Assembly (NCBI GenBank): GCA_045110575.1
Contig: JBGCGF010000071.1
Coordinates: 1 to 64,000, forward strand
DNA: 64,000 nucleotides
Direction of reading: 5' to 3'
DNA from: CALDTK01 sp045110575
GTDB taxonomy: Bacteria > Bacteroidota > Bacteroidia > Chitinophagales > Saprospiraceae
Below the pieces are notes generated by a model. It worked only from the letters and a program-made list of their open reading frames with translations. It did not search any database and had not been told where the DNA came from. Positions 15,680-24,616 of the stretch are shown piece after piece (position 1 is the stretch's first letter; every line of letters starts with the position of its first letter). The translations under genes were made by a program, and so were the position numbers.

Positions 15680-18061
15680 CTAACGCAACAACGCAATCTT
15701 AGCGACCACCGCCTCAGGTGCATTGAATGCTTTCGTTGCGGTTGCCCACACGAAGTACACACCAGAAGCAGGTCTGCCGCCATTGTAGTCACGGCCATCC
15801 CAGACGGCTTGTCCACCTACTGCATCAGTTTCGTAAACAAGGCGACCTTGTGCATCAGTGATCTTCACGTTTGCATTTGTCGCTAGGCCGCGAATAGCAA
15901 TCGGACCGTCATAGTCAGGGCGCACCGGCTGAGGGAAAACCTCTACGTTGCTAAAGAAAAAGTCATTGCTTCCGGTCGCTTCGGTTTGGAGGGTCATGAT
16001 TCCATTACCCGTTCCTATCCAGAGGGCGCCCGTTTCGTCGTCGAAAGCAAGTGCTGTAATCTTGTTGTCGAGCAACGGACTGTTGTCGATGTTGTAAAAC
16101 GCTAGTTGGTCATCACCACTCGCATCGAGCAGGAAAAGACCGTTGTCGGTTCCAATCCATTTACGGTTGCCACCGTCAACTTCCATTGAGCGAATAAGCT
16201 CTCCATCGAAGAAGAAGCCAGGGATATCGTCTACTACAACAGGTGGCCTGAAGGCGTTGCAATCTGAACTGAAAGGATTACCCGTGCAGCTAATCAAAGC
16301 AATACCGTTACTGGTCCCCACCCAAATGACACCATCACGATCGCGAATCATGCTCTTTACATCAGCAGTAGGCAGGCCGTCATCCTTAGTAAACGTGCGA
16401 CATTCATCATCTGAGGTGTCGCTGAATGTTCCTTTCGTGTCATACGCGATGACTCCATTGGTCGTGTGGACCCAGGCGATACCTGTATTGGGGTCTACTT
16501 CGATTGCACGTAAAAAGGTTCCACCGTTGCAGCTGGCCATGCTAAAAGATGTCCATTCACCTTCTGGTGTGCGAACACTGAGTGCTCGTTCAGCTCCAAA
16601 GTTGCTTACCCAAAGGTTGCCGTCTTTGTCGAAGGTCGAACCCGCAATACGGGTGCGTAGCGGGTCACCTAGGTGTGTGCGAAGTGATGAATTTCGCTCA
16701 TCATAAATGATGTCCTGCGATTCGTCTGCCAAGTCTAAAAAGACCAGCCCTTCATAAAAAGCTCCCGCAAAAATCTTTTGTCCGTCGACAATCGAGACCG
16801 TCGAGATATCTGCAGGACTCTGGGTTGCATCGGGATTAGAGAAAATATCGCGACTCGTATTATTGAATGTGTTCCAGACTCCATCTTGGTAGAGAAAAAC
16901 ACCGTTATAGTTTCCTGTATAGCCAGATTGATCACTTATTCCTCCGGCCGCCACGGCCACAACTCCGTCAAGAATATCGATGTCAAAGACGTCGCTGGTA
17001 GAAGGTCCATTGATTCCTTCAACAGTCCTGCACCTTCCATCCACTTCGTCATAATAGAGAAAGCCAGTTGATCCACTTCCTGCAATAGATATACGTCCGT
17101 TGGGAGCTTCAACAGCACTAAACAAGGCAGAACCAAGACAGGTGTTGTCTAGAGAGGTGAAGGTTCGACCTGTCGAAGAAGTCCTGACACGTTTGATACC
17201 TCCACAACCAGAGATGCTTAAAATAAGGTTGTTAGGGCCTGCGGTGATGTCTACAATATCCGCACAGAGTCCACTAATCGGCTGTTCAACTGCCGTACCT
17301 CTACTAGAGAGAATGAATGCTTTATCATTAAAACCAACGTAAATCTCGTCCTTCCATTCTTCGATACAGAAGGCTTTCTCGGTCCCTGTATTGAGGATAC
17401 CTAGACTTAAGTTTTGATACTGAGTGGTGTCGACTAGGGTAGATTGAATTCTGAAATCAGGAAGCATCAACACACCTTGATCTGTTGCGAGATACAGGTC
17501 AGCGCCAAGCACAGCGACATCATTAATAGGTGAGCTTGTTCGCACTGTTTCTGGAAGTACACCTTGAACAGGATCAAGTAGTAGATATCCGAAATCAGTA
17601 GAAATGAAAGCCAAATTTTCTGCAGCGAAGCTGATCTCTCGCATACCTCTGCGTCCGATAATAGTCGCATCTGCAATTGCAGTGATGTAGTGAACTACCT
17701 TTTCATCTTCTAGAATATCTATAGCTCCGTCTTCATAGAGGACGATTACTTGGCCCTCTTTGTAAGGGTTACAGGCTACGAATGCCGGGTTAGCTTGAGA
17801 AAGGGCGTTGACTTTGTCCAGCTTTTGATTCTCCTGGCGGTCGTGGTATTGGTACACGATCGCTTCGGTAGTTGCGTACACCGTAAAGGCTTCACAACTA
17901 CTCACGTCAATGGCGCGTGGATACGCTAGGTGCGTCTGCCATTCTCCAATAGCAACGTTTTGCGCATGTATGCTTTCGCCAAAACCTGCTACAAGTAGTA
18001 AGCAAACGAGGAGTTGGTTTTGCCGCAAGAGGCTAAAAAAAGAGGCGAATACGTGCTGCAT
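15680..18061 (-). CDS. porZ: PorZ-like type IX secretion protein (two beta-propellers)
   Basis: A 793-residue exported protein, close to the length of PorZ (about 770-780). A signal peptide ends near SIHAQ. IGEWQTHLAYPRAIDV begins the first propeller (to about residue 330); a second propeller with two-component-regulator-type repeats follows (LWVSNFGAERALSV, AWVHTTNGVIAYD, IWVGTSNGIALI, RKWIGTDNGLFLLD, LWIGTGNGIMTL). The last 80 residues (VEVFPQPVRPDYDG, ASGVYFVWA) form the T9SS-type C-terminal domain. In Porphyromonas PorZ works with PorU/PorV in the attachment complex that cleaves sorting signals and links cargo to A-LPS. Several T9SS cargos are encoded in this window. Confidence 0.78.
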   Translation of the reverse strand: MQHVFASFFSLLRQNQLLVCLLLVAGFGESIHAQNVAIGEWQTHLAYPRAIDVSSCEAFTVYATTEAIVYQYHDRQENQKLDKVNALSQANPAFVACNPYKEGQVIVLYEDGAIDILEDEKVVHYITAIADATIIGRRGMREISFAAENLAFISTDFGYLLLDPVQGVLPETVRTSSPINDVAVLGADLYLATDQGVLMLPDFRIQSTLVDTTQYQNLSLGILNTGTEKAFCIEEWKDEIYVGFNDKAFILSSRGTAVEQPISGLCADIVDITAGPNNLILSISGCGGIKRVRTSSTGRTFTSLDNTCLGSALFSAVEAPNGRISIAGSGSTGFLYYDEVDGRCRTVEGINGPSTSDVFDIDILDGVVAVAAGGISDQSGYTGNYNGVFLYQDGVWNTFNNTSRDIFSNPDATQSPADISTVSIVDGQKIFAGAFYEGLVFLDLADESQDIIYDERNSSLRTHLGDPLRTRIAGSTFDKDGNLWVSNFGAERALSVRTPEGEWTSFSMASCNGGTFLRAIEVDPNTGIAWVHTTNGVIAYDTKGTFSDTSDDECRTFTKDDGLPTADVKSMIRDRDGVIWVGTSNGIALISCTGNPFSSDCNAFRPPVVVDDIPGFFFDGELIRSMEVDGGNRKWIGTDNGLFLLDASGDDQLAFYNIDNSPLLDNKITALAFDDETGALWIGTGNGIMTLQTEATGSNDFFFSNVEVFPQPVRPDYDGPIAIRGLATNANVKITDAQGRLVYETDAVGGQAVWDGRDYNGGRPASGVYFVWATATKAFNAPEAVVAKIALLR
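17972..17985 (-). repeat. Iterated 14-mer, exact, in a signal-peptide coding region
   Basis: The minus strand reads GTTTTGGCGAAAGC, translated as GFGES just before the cleavage site of the PorZ-like protein. A degenerate relative (GTTTTGCCGCAAGA) lies at 18017-18030 in the same leader. Confidence 0.95.
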
Positions 18062-18180
18062 AGATGAGGTCCGAATATTAGTCGGTAACGCTGAAAAAGC
18101 TGTCGACCGTATACAAAGGTAGCAGCGAGATCCTGGACTGTCGTCACCTAGACAACAAAGGTCAGGCTCAGATACAGGAC

Positions 18181-20109
18181 CTAGGTACTTTGCATGTATT
18201 CGAACGCACTCGCGTAGTGCCCGTTGGCGTCGACATAGTCCAGAAATGCACCGTAAAACGGGTCCGCTCCGATAGTCGCTGAATCTCCAATCACCACGAG
18301 CTGTTTGCGAGCACGTGTCATGGCCACATTCATGCGGCGATAGTCCTTAAGGAAACCAATTTCGCTGTTCGGATTGCTTCGGACAAGGCTTAAAATGACC
18401 CAGTCGCGCTCCTGTCCTTGAAAGCCGTCAATGGTATGAACGACGATGTCCAACTTTGAAAGAAGCGGATCTTCTTTGATCTCGTTGCGCATTTGTTCTA
18501 CCTGCTCGCGGTAGGGCGAGATCAAAGCGATGGTTGGCCAAGTCGGCAGTATTGCTGGAATTGCTTCTGGTGGTCTATCCTCTTCGATGACGGTAGGAGG
18601 AGCTAGCGAAAATTGATGCCGGTATCCATACAGGTAGGTCGTCAATAAAAGGAATTCGTCGGGGTTGAAACGACTGTTTGTTTCCGGGTTCTTTTGCTCG
18701 TCAAACCCTGTACCTGCGGTATCAATAAAGCGCACGGCTGGCTCATCTTCAATGTCTAGTCCACGCGCCTCGTTGCTTTCGTGCGCTTCGAGCTTACCTC
18801 CGTAGAAGTAGTCGTTGCTAAAGCCCATAATCGCGGCGTGCATTCGATATTGTACGCTGAGTAATGTACTTGCTTGCGTGAAAAGAGGAAGCAACCGTTC
18901 CATCATCGTAACGCCAAGACCTGCACGCTGTGCTTCGTTACTCTTAACGGTTGGTGGTAGCTGAAATGGATCACCAGCCATGATGAGTCGCTTGGCCCGT
19001 TGCAGTGGAATCCACATGGCTGGTTCGAGCGCTTGAGCAGCCTCGTCGACGACTAGGGTAGAGAACGTGCGATCGCGCATAAACTGAGCGCCCGCTCCGG
19101 TTAGCGTACAGCAAACGACCTGTGCAGCGTCCAAAACTTCACCAAGAATGCGGCTTTCGAGCGTTCGTGCCCAACCGTCAAGTTCGCCTGCTTGCTTGAA
19201 GGCGTGGCTGCGTTCTTTTCTATCGTTTCGGGTAAACGACCGCTTGAAAGTGCTTGCTTGTTTGCGGATTTGAGCCGCTTCAAGCTTGATTTTTCTAATC
19301 TGTTTGTGGTCCGGGTGTTCGTTTACCTGTTGGTCGAGCGTAAGGTCGAGCAGGTTTTCACTGACTCGGCTGATGTGTCCCGTACGTACGACCCGCAAGC
19401 CAACTTGATGAAGTCGCTCAGCTAGCAGATCGACGGCCGTGTTACTCGGCGCACATACGAGCACTTGACGTTCTTTTTGACAGATGCGCTGGATAGCCGA
19501 AACGAGGGTAGTGGTCTTGCCCGTTCCAGGAGGTCCGTGAATGATCGCTAGATCTTCGGCGGCAGCAATAAGCTTTAATGCATCGCGCTGGGATGTATTG
19601 AGTTTGCCGACTTCAGAAACGGGAGTTAGCAAGCGCTCAGTAGGGCGATAGGTAGGGTACTGTTCGCCTGTGAGAATATAGGTAAGCTCTTTGTGTCGAC
19701 CTTTTGAAAACTTAGCGCGCTCGAGGGCGATGCGCATTTCCTTGTAGCTGTTCTCATCAAATTCTAAATCGACAGCTTGTCCGTTGATATCAGACCAACT
19801 CGGGATTTGGCGACCGCTCAGCACCACTTGCATTTGGGTGTCCTTGATCCAGTGTACGACTCCGCTTACTTCTGGTCGCTCAACACCAGCGACGGTGGTG
19901 TAATAGCGCACCGGACTGCCCGATTTTAGCGAAGAATCGCGTCGACGACCTTGGGCTCGCTCCAGCACAACATAGGCGCGTTCGCCTACCATGAATCCTG
20001 ATTTTACAACCTGAACGGGCGTCCAGGTAAAACCTCTTCGTACTCGCTCCTTTAAGGGTAGTGCTTGAATTTCCGTTCTAAACCGTTTGCGGTCGGCATC
20101 GAGCTCCAT
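18181..20109 (-). CDS. SF1 helicase of the IGHMBP2/UPF1-like group
   Basis: A 642-residue AAA-type helicase. An N-terminal OB-like region (residues about 30-165) is followed by RecA1 with Walker A GPPGTGKTTT at 192, CAPSNTAVDLLAERL (motif Ia), VVDEAAQALEP (Walker B, DEAA) and GDPFQLPPTV (motif III), then RecA2 with YRMH, FQGQERDWVILSLVRS and NVAMTRARKQLVVIGD. Such proteins unwind DNA or RNA 5' to 3'; the bacterial role is unclear. The frame upstream of the ATG continues for 19 sense codons and its last part (HFDHLLDLLE) looks like the family N-terminus, yet no standard start codon exists there, so the true start is uncertain. Confidence 0.88.
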   Translation of the reverse strand: MELDADRKRFRTEIQALPLKERVRRGFTWTPVQVVKSGFMVGERAYVVLERAQGRRRDSSLKSGSPVRYYTTVAGVERPEVSGVVHWIKDTQMQVVLSGRQIPSWSDINGQAVDLEFDENSYKEMRIALERAKFSKGRHKELTYILTGEQYPTYRPTERLLTPVSEVGKLNTSQRDALKLIAAAEDLAIIHGPPGTGKTTTLVSAIQRICQKERQVLVCAPSNTAVDLLAERLHQVGLRVVRTGHISRVSENLLDLTLDQQVNEHPDHKQIRKIKLEAAQIRKQASTFKRSFTRNDRKERSHAFKQAGELDGWARTLESRILGEVLDAAQVVCCTLTGAGAQFMRDRTFSTLVVDEAAQALEPAMWIPLQRAKRLIMAGDPFQLPPTVKSNEAQRAGLGVTMMERLLPLFTQASTLLSVQYRMHAAIMGFSNDYFYGGKLEAHESNEARGLDIEDEPAVRFIDTAGTGFDEQKNPETNSRFNPDEFLLLTTYLYGYRHQFSLAPPTVIEEDRPPEAIPAILPTWPTIALISPYREQVEQMRNEIKEDPLLSKLDIVVHTIDGFQGQERDWVILSLVRSNPNSEIGFLKDYRRMNVAMTRARKQLVVIGDSATIGADPFYGAFLDYVDANGHYASAFEYMQST

Positions 20110-20456
20110 TTCAAGAAGGTCGAGAAGGTGGTCGAAGTGGTCAGCGTGTTTGATAGGAGAATAGGTTCAAGGTTCAGTAACAGTTCTTGTTTGCTGGGCA
20201 AACTTGAGCTGTTGCTGCAAGGTTCGTGCAAATCAACGAAGCGGGGGGCACATTGTTGGTTGAAGGTGGAGTAGCAGAAACCATCAGAGCGGTTTCTTGA
20301 ACGAAATGAGGAACGAATGCAGTTGAAAGATCCGCGGTCCTTCAACAAGTTCAGGAAACCGCTCGCAAAGGTGAGGCTGTCCAAAGGTTATCAATAGTTG
20401 ATATTTCCTTGTAATGTCAACGATGAATTGAACGGTCGCTCTCGTAGGTTTGTCGC
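20110..20456. other. Divergent intergenic region of helicase and nucleoid-protein genes
   Basis: Contains an inverted repeat, GCGGTTTCTTGAAC (20289-20302) with GTTCAGGAAACCGC (20349-20362), one mismatch. The right arm is part of a CCTTCAACAAGTTCAGGAAACCG stretch typical of dispersed bacterial intergenic repeats. Both promoters should lie here, but no convincing boxes were seen. The first 40 bp carry the unexplained N-terminal extension of the helicase frame. Confidence 0.5.
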
Positions 20457-21464
20457 ATGAACTTGACACACTGCGTAGTCCATGAAATTATCAAGGAAGC
20501 GGGCGAATCTTCGGCCGAAGCCTTTTACTCTGAGTTCTTACTCGAGATCTCTGAGGACACGACAGCCTTGGTAGAGCAATTGGCGAAGGGTTTTAGCGGA
20601 AACCGATTGGTGAATGCGCGATTTGACGACAGCCCAGGGAAGCTCTTCCCCCAGAAGTTTGAAGATTACGTACAAGGTGTTCAGAGCGACGAAGGGTTCT
20701 TAGAATACTCTCGTCAAGTCGTTGGACATTTAGAAACCGTCATCCAAGGCAAACCTGGAGCGAAGGGTGGTTACCTCATGATGTGCGCATACAACGATGC
20801 TGAAGGTCACCGTCACGGAGTGTTCCTCTTGCGAAACACGGTCGGTCAGATCTTCCGCAAAGAATCACGCGGCTTTGAAGTCGAGCCGGTCTTTCACCTC
20901 GATACGAAAAACTTGGCAATGGCTTGCCGCATCGACGTAGGCAGTTTTCGCCAAGGAGCAGGCACTTACCTCGAATTGACGCACAAGTCCGAAAACGAAG
21001 TGAGCGCTTATTTTTCTGATTGGATCGGTGTACAAGAAACCATGAGCAGTAAGCAGATGACCTCGAGTCTTCAAGACTTGCTCGAGAGTATCGAAATGCC
21101 AATGAACGAGGAGACGGGCGAAGTGGCAACCAAGGCTGAAACGTTTGAAAAAGCCTACGAGCACGTGCGCGCTAATCCGAGCAAAGTGGTCGACATCCAC
21201 GAGTTGAGCCAAGAGCTCTACGGAAGTCCAGCGCGTATAGAAGAAGAGGCGAAGGAACACGGAATTGAGATAGAGCAAGAGTTCACCTACAACCCTTCTG
21301 CGCTTAAAGAGCTAGTCATGATGCGTGCTGCTGCTGAAGGTATCGATTTGCGGTTTCCGCGAGCAGCGCTTGAAGACGGTCTGATGTACACTGAAGGGGA
21401 GGGCCTCAACATGAAGTTGGTGATTGCTTGTCCTGAGTTGGCAGCGAAGGTTTTCGGAGTGTAG
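20457..21464 (+). CDS. 37-kDa nucleoid-associated protein (NdpA/YejK family)
   Basis: A 335-residue protein whose whole length fits the NA37/NdpA family. Recognisable segments are the N-terminal CVVHEIIKE, the middle GGYLMMCAYND with VFLLRN, and DWIGVQE followed by an acidic region and the C-terminal half with VVDIHELSQELYG. Family members are abundant, nucleoid-bound proteins of poorly known function; some are phage or plasmid targets. The ATG at 20457 is the natural start. The gene is followed by 305 bp containing a pair of 14-mer motifs, so it is probably transcribed separately from clpB. Confidence 0.85.
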   Translation: MNLTHCVVHEIIKEAGESSAEAFYSEFLLEISEDTTALVEQLAKGFSGNRLVNARFDDSPGKLFPQKFEDYVQGVQSDEGFLEYSRQVVGHLETVIQGKPGAKGGYLMMCAYNDAEGHRHGVFLLRNTVGQIFRKESRGFEVEPVFHLDTKNLAMACRIDVGSFRQGAGTYLELTHKSENEVSAYFSDWIGVQETMSSKQMTSSLQDLLESIEMPMNEETGEVATKAETFEKAYEHVRANPSKVVDIHELSQELYGSPARIEEEAKEHGIEIEQEFTYNPSALKELVMMRAAAEGIDLRFPRAALEDGLMYTEGEGLNMKLVIACPELAAKVFGV

Positions 21465-21598
21465 CTTTTGGTATGGGTAACTTGCTTCATGCCTGCAGAC
21501 AAGCATCCCTGCATCCCTGCGTCCCTAAATCACTAGATCCCTGCGAACCAGTGGTTCGCAGGACCGCGTCTCGACTAGTATTAGAGACAGTGTGTCAG

Positions 21599-21612
21599 GT
21601 TTTGGCGAAAGC
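21599..21612 (+). repeat. Iterated 14-mer, exact, intergenic, left arm of a pair
   Basis: Exact GTTTTGGCGAAAGC; with the CC/GG variant at 21635-21648 it forms an inverted pair with a 22-bp loop upstream of clpB. Confidence 0.95.
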
Positions 21613-21634
21613 TTACTGACAAAAAGCCATGCAC

Positions 21635-21648
21635 CTTTCGGCAAAACC
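21635..21648 (-). repeat. Iterated 14-mer, CC/GG variant, intergenic, right arm of a pair
   Basis: The minus strand reads GTTTTGCCGAAAGG. The two stem bases have both changed relative to the main form, keeping a CC/GG pairing. Confidence 0.9.
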
Positions 21649-21769
21649 TGCCCAAGAGTCGTGATCTTGCTCATGGTACTGGATTTGAAGGTTATTCTAA
21701 TGTTGAGGGCATTTTAGGTGATTTCCTGAGTGCTATTCGACGACCTCTTTTCCTGACCAAGTACGCACG

Positions 21770-24412
21770 ATGACACAAGATAACCTGACGATAAAGAGTC
21801 AACAGACGCTTCAGAAAGCGACGCAACTCGCCGAAAGCCGAGGCCAACAGGCAGTCGATACAGCGCATTTGCTGGCTGCTGCTTTGGTGACGGATGAAAG
21901 TGTTTCTGGCTTCTTGCTTGGAAAAGCGGGAGCGAACATCGGAGCGATCAATGCTCGACTGGAGGAGATTTTAGAAACATTCCCGAAGGTCGAAGGAGGC
22001 AGCAGTCCCTACCCTACCCCGGACTTTAAGACTGCCTTAGATAAGGCTGCAGCTTTCGCTAAAACCCTTGGTGACGAGTACGTAAGTCTTGAGGCTTTAC
22101 TCTACGGTATCGCCAAAGGAAAAGACAAAGCCGCTCGTTTGCTCCAAGACCAGGGCGCTTCGCCGAAAGCACTGGAGGCCGCGATTGCTGAGTTGCGAAA
22201 AGGACGTACCGTCAACACGCAAAGCGCTGACGATGCCTACAATGCGCTCAACAAGTTTGCCGTCAATCTCAACGAGCGCGCAGAGATGGGTAAGCTCGAT
22301 CCGATCATCGGTCGCGACGAGGAGATCCGTAGGACGCTGCACATCCTAAGTCGTCGTAAAAAGAACAATCCGATTCTTATCGGCGAACCTGGTGTCGGTA
22401 AAACCGCCATTGTAGAAGGTATCGCTTGGAGGATCGTAAAGCAGGACGTTCCTGAAAACCTGAAGACCAAGAAGATCTTCTCGCTTGATATCGCTGCGCT
22501 TATTGCGGGTGCGAAATTCAAAGGAGAGTTCGAGGAGCGCCTCAAGGGCGTTATCGAAGAAGTGACCGCTTCAGAAGGCGAAGTGATCCTTTTCATTGAT
22601 GAGATTCACACGCTTATCGGCGCAGGTGGTGGCAATGGCGCAATGGATGCAGCCAACATCCTCAAACCAGCGCTTGCGCGTGGTGAGCTGCGTACAGTCG
22701 GTGCTACAACAACCGACGAGTACCAGAAATACTTCGAGAACGATAAGGCGCTGGTGCGTCGATTCCAGACCGTAGTCATTGACGAACCAAACGTTGAGGA
22801 TACAATCTCGATTCTACGTGGATTGCAAGAGCGATATGAGGTCTACCATAAGGTAGAAATCCTCGATGAAGCTCTTGTGGCTGCAGCGCAATTGAGTCAC
22901 CGATATGTGACTGAGCGCTCACTACCAGATAAGGCGATCGACCTTATCGATGAGGCTTCGGCAAAACTCCGCTTGGAACTAGATTCTGTCCCTGATGAAG
23001 TTGATGAGCAGCAGCGTAAAGTGCGTCAGCTCGAAATTGAGCGTGAAGCGTTGAAGCGTGAAAACGATACCCACAAGCTCAAGGTGCTAGAGGAAGATCT
23101 TGCTAATGCGAAGCAGCAGCTTGATTCGGTGACAGCGACGTGGCAGCAAGAGAAAGATATCGTCGATGAGATCAACAAGCTCCGTGAGCAGATCGAAGGT
23201 CTCGAACAGGAAGCTGAAAAGGCTGAGCGAGATGGTGACTTTGCGACCGTTGCACGTATCCGATACGGTGAATTGACGGAGAAGAACTCGATGCTCGAAA
23301 ACGAGGAGAAGCGTTTGGACGATCTACCAGCAGATAAGCGTTACACACGTGAGCAGGTAACCGCAGAAGACATAGCCGACACGGTTGCACGCATGACGGG
23401 CATTCCTGTGGCGAAGATGCTACAGTCCGAAAAAGAGAAGCTTCTGAAGCTTGAGGATGAGTTGCACAAGCGTGTCATCGGTCAGAACGAAGCCGTAGAA
23501 GCAGTCGCAGATGCGGTGCGTCGAAGTCGTGCAGGTTTGCAGGACGAGGATCGCCCGTTAGGATCATTTATGTTCCTCGGACCAACAGGAGTGGGTAAGA
23601 CCGAGCTTGCGAAAGCACTCGCAGATATCCTCTTCAATGATCCGACGGCGATTACGCGTATCGACATGAGTGAGTACTCTGAGCGCCACTCGGTGAGTCG
23701 ATTGGTCGGAGCCCCTCCAGGCTATGTCGGTTATGACGAAGGCGGTCAATTGACGGAAGCCGTTCGTCGTAAGCCGTATAGCATTGTCCTTCTCGACGAG
23801 ATTGAGAAGGCGCACCCGGATACGTTCAACATCTTGCTTCAAGTACTTGACGAAGGTCGCCTCACCGATAACAAAGGTCGTGTCGCTAACTTCAAGAACA
23901 CGATTGTGATCATGACCTCCAACATTGGAGCGAGTATCATCCTAGAAAACTTCGAAGACCTCGCGGTTGCCGGAGAAGGAAAGCGCACTGAGATCATCGA
24001 AACGACCAAGCTCGAAGTACTCGAGCAGTTGAAGCAGAACGTCCGTCCGGAGTTCCTCAACCGTATCGATGATCGGGTAGTCTTCCTACCGTTGGATCGC
24101 AACGAGATTAAGCAAATTGCGAAGTTGATGCTTCGCGGTATAGACCAGATGCTCAACAAGCAGGGCATGGTGATGAAAGTGAGTGGCAATGCGCTCACGT
24201 TCATGGGCGAGCTCGGCTACGAGCCTGCCTTCGGTGCACGTCCGATGCGACGTGTATTGCAAAACGAGTTGGTTGACAAGCTCTCGAAAGAGTTGTTGGC
24301 GAGCAAGTTCGTGTCTGGCGATACGATCTACGTCGATGTTGATCCAAAGGGCTTGACCTTTTCGAAGCAGCCGTATAAAGGCGAGACTAGGTATCCGGGG
24401 GAAGAAGAGTAA
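21770..24412 (+). CDS. clpB: ATP-dependent disaggregase ClpB
   Basis: An 880-residue Hsp100 chaperone that, with DnaK, pulls polypeptides out of aggregates through a hexameric ring. Domains in order: Clp N domain (1-145), AAA-1 with Walker A GEPGVGKT at 205-212 and Walker B LFIDEIHT, the long coiled-coil middle domain typical of ClpB (about 410-530), AAA-2 with Walker A GPTGVGKT at 604-611 and VLLDEIEKAHPD, then the D2 small domain with FGARPMRRVLQ. The absence of a ClpP-binding IGF loop and the presence of the middle domain separate it from ClpC/ClpA. A strong terminator follows the stop. The motif at 22052-22065 is read as AFAKT. Confidence 0.98.
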   Translation: MTQDNLTIKSQQTLQKATQLAESRGQQAVDTAHLLAAALVTDESVSGFLLGKAGANIGAINARLEEILETFPKVEGGSSPYPTPDFKTALDKAAAFAKTLGDEYVSLEALLYGIAKGKDKAARLLQDQGASPKALEAAIAELRKGRTVNTQSADDAYNALNKFAVNLNERAEMGKLDPIIGRDEEIRRTLHILSRRKKNNPILIGEPGVGKTAIVEGIAWRIVKQDVPENLKTKKIFSLDIAALIAGAKFKGEFEERLKGVIEEVTASEGEVILFIDEIHTLIGAGGGNGAMDAANILKPALARGELRTVGATTTDEYQKYFENDKALVRRFQTVVIDEPNVEDTISILRGLQERYEVYHKVEILDEALVAAAQLSHRYVTERSLPDKAIDLIDEASAKLRLELDSVPDEVDEQQRKVRQLEIEREALKRENDTHKLKVLEEDLANAKQQLDSVTATWQQEKDIVDEINKLREQIEGLEQEAEKAERDGDFATVARIRYGELTEKNSMLENEEKRLDDLPADKRYTREQVTAEDIADTVARMTGIPVAKMLQSEKEKLLKLEDELHKRVIGQNEAVEAVADAVRRSRAGLQDEDRPLGSFMFLGPTGVGKTELAKALADILFNDPTAITRIDMSEYSERHSVSRLVGAPPGYVGYDEGGQLTEAVRRKPYSIVLLDEIEKAHPDTFNILLQVLDEGRLTDNKGRVANFKNTIVIMTSNIGASIILENFEDLAVAGEGKRTEIIETTKLEVLEQLKQNVRPEFLNRIDDRVVFLPLDRNEIKQIAKLMLRGIDQMLNKQGMVMKVSGNALTFMGELGYEPAFGARPMRRVLQNELVDKLSKELLASKFVSGDTIYVDVDPKGLTFSKQPYKGETRYPGEEE
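22052..22065 (-). repeat. Iterated 14-mer, A variant, coding
   Basis: The minus strand reads GTTTTAGCGAAAGC; in clpB it is translated antisense as AFAKT. Confidence 0.9.
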
Positions 24413-24447
24413 AAAATGGCGCGAGCGCAGCTCGCGCCATTTTTGCC
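24413..24447 (+). terminator. Rho-independent terminator of clpB
   Basis: AAAATGGCGCGAGC (24413-24426) pairs perfectly with GCTCGCGCCATTTT (24430-24443) around a 3-nt loop, directly after the clpB stop. It ends in five T and reads in both directions. Confidence 0.92.
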
Positions 24448-24476
24448 TACGGCGTTGAAAAAGCCTGCGGCGCTGT

Positions 24477-24561
24477 CCGAAATGGAGGCTTCCGTGCTCC
24501 GCGCGGGCCATTTCGGGTCCTGTGCGTATAAAAAGCGCCAAGCAAGGGCTTCAGCCCTTCG
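24477..24561. repeat. Two further hairpins between clpB and the LamG gene
   Basis: CCGAAATGG (24477-24485) pairs with CCATTTCGG (24508-24516), and AAGGGCT pairs with AGCCCTT around 24545-24560. The second resembles the outer arm of the nested repeat at 57495-57588. Confidence 0.5.
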
Positions 24562-24616
24562 AGAAAATGCCTTTGAGAATTTGTCTAATGCATGATCTGT
24601 GTTAACGTATGGAGCG

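Larger units (their letters stand above)
21465..21769. other. Repeat-rich gap between the nucleoid-protein gene and clpB
   Basis: Holds CATCCCTG repeats (about 21506-21528), a 21-bp near-perfect palindrome CTGCGAACCAGTGGTTCGCAG (21541-21561) related to the tandem repeats at 37081-37258, and two facing copies of the iterated motif (21599-21612 and 21635-21648) that can form a 14-bp stem with one mismatch. No heat-shock promoter for clpB could be recognised. Confidence 0.6.

Noticed and set aside
20943..20959. Near match to the iterated motif (GTTTTCGCCAAGGAGC)
   Set aside because: Neither the GTTTTR head nor the paired stem is present; it is a chance partial match within the nucleoid-protein gene.
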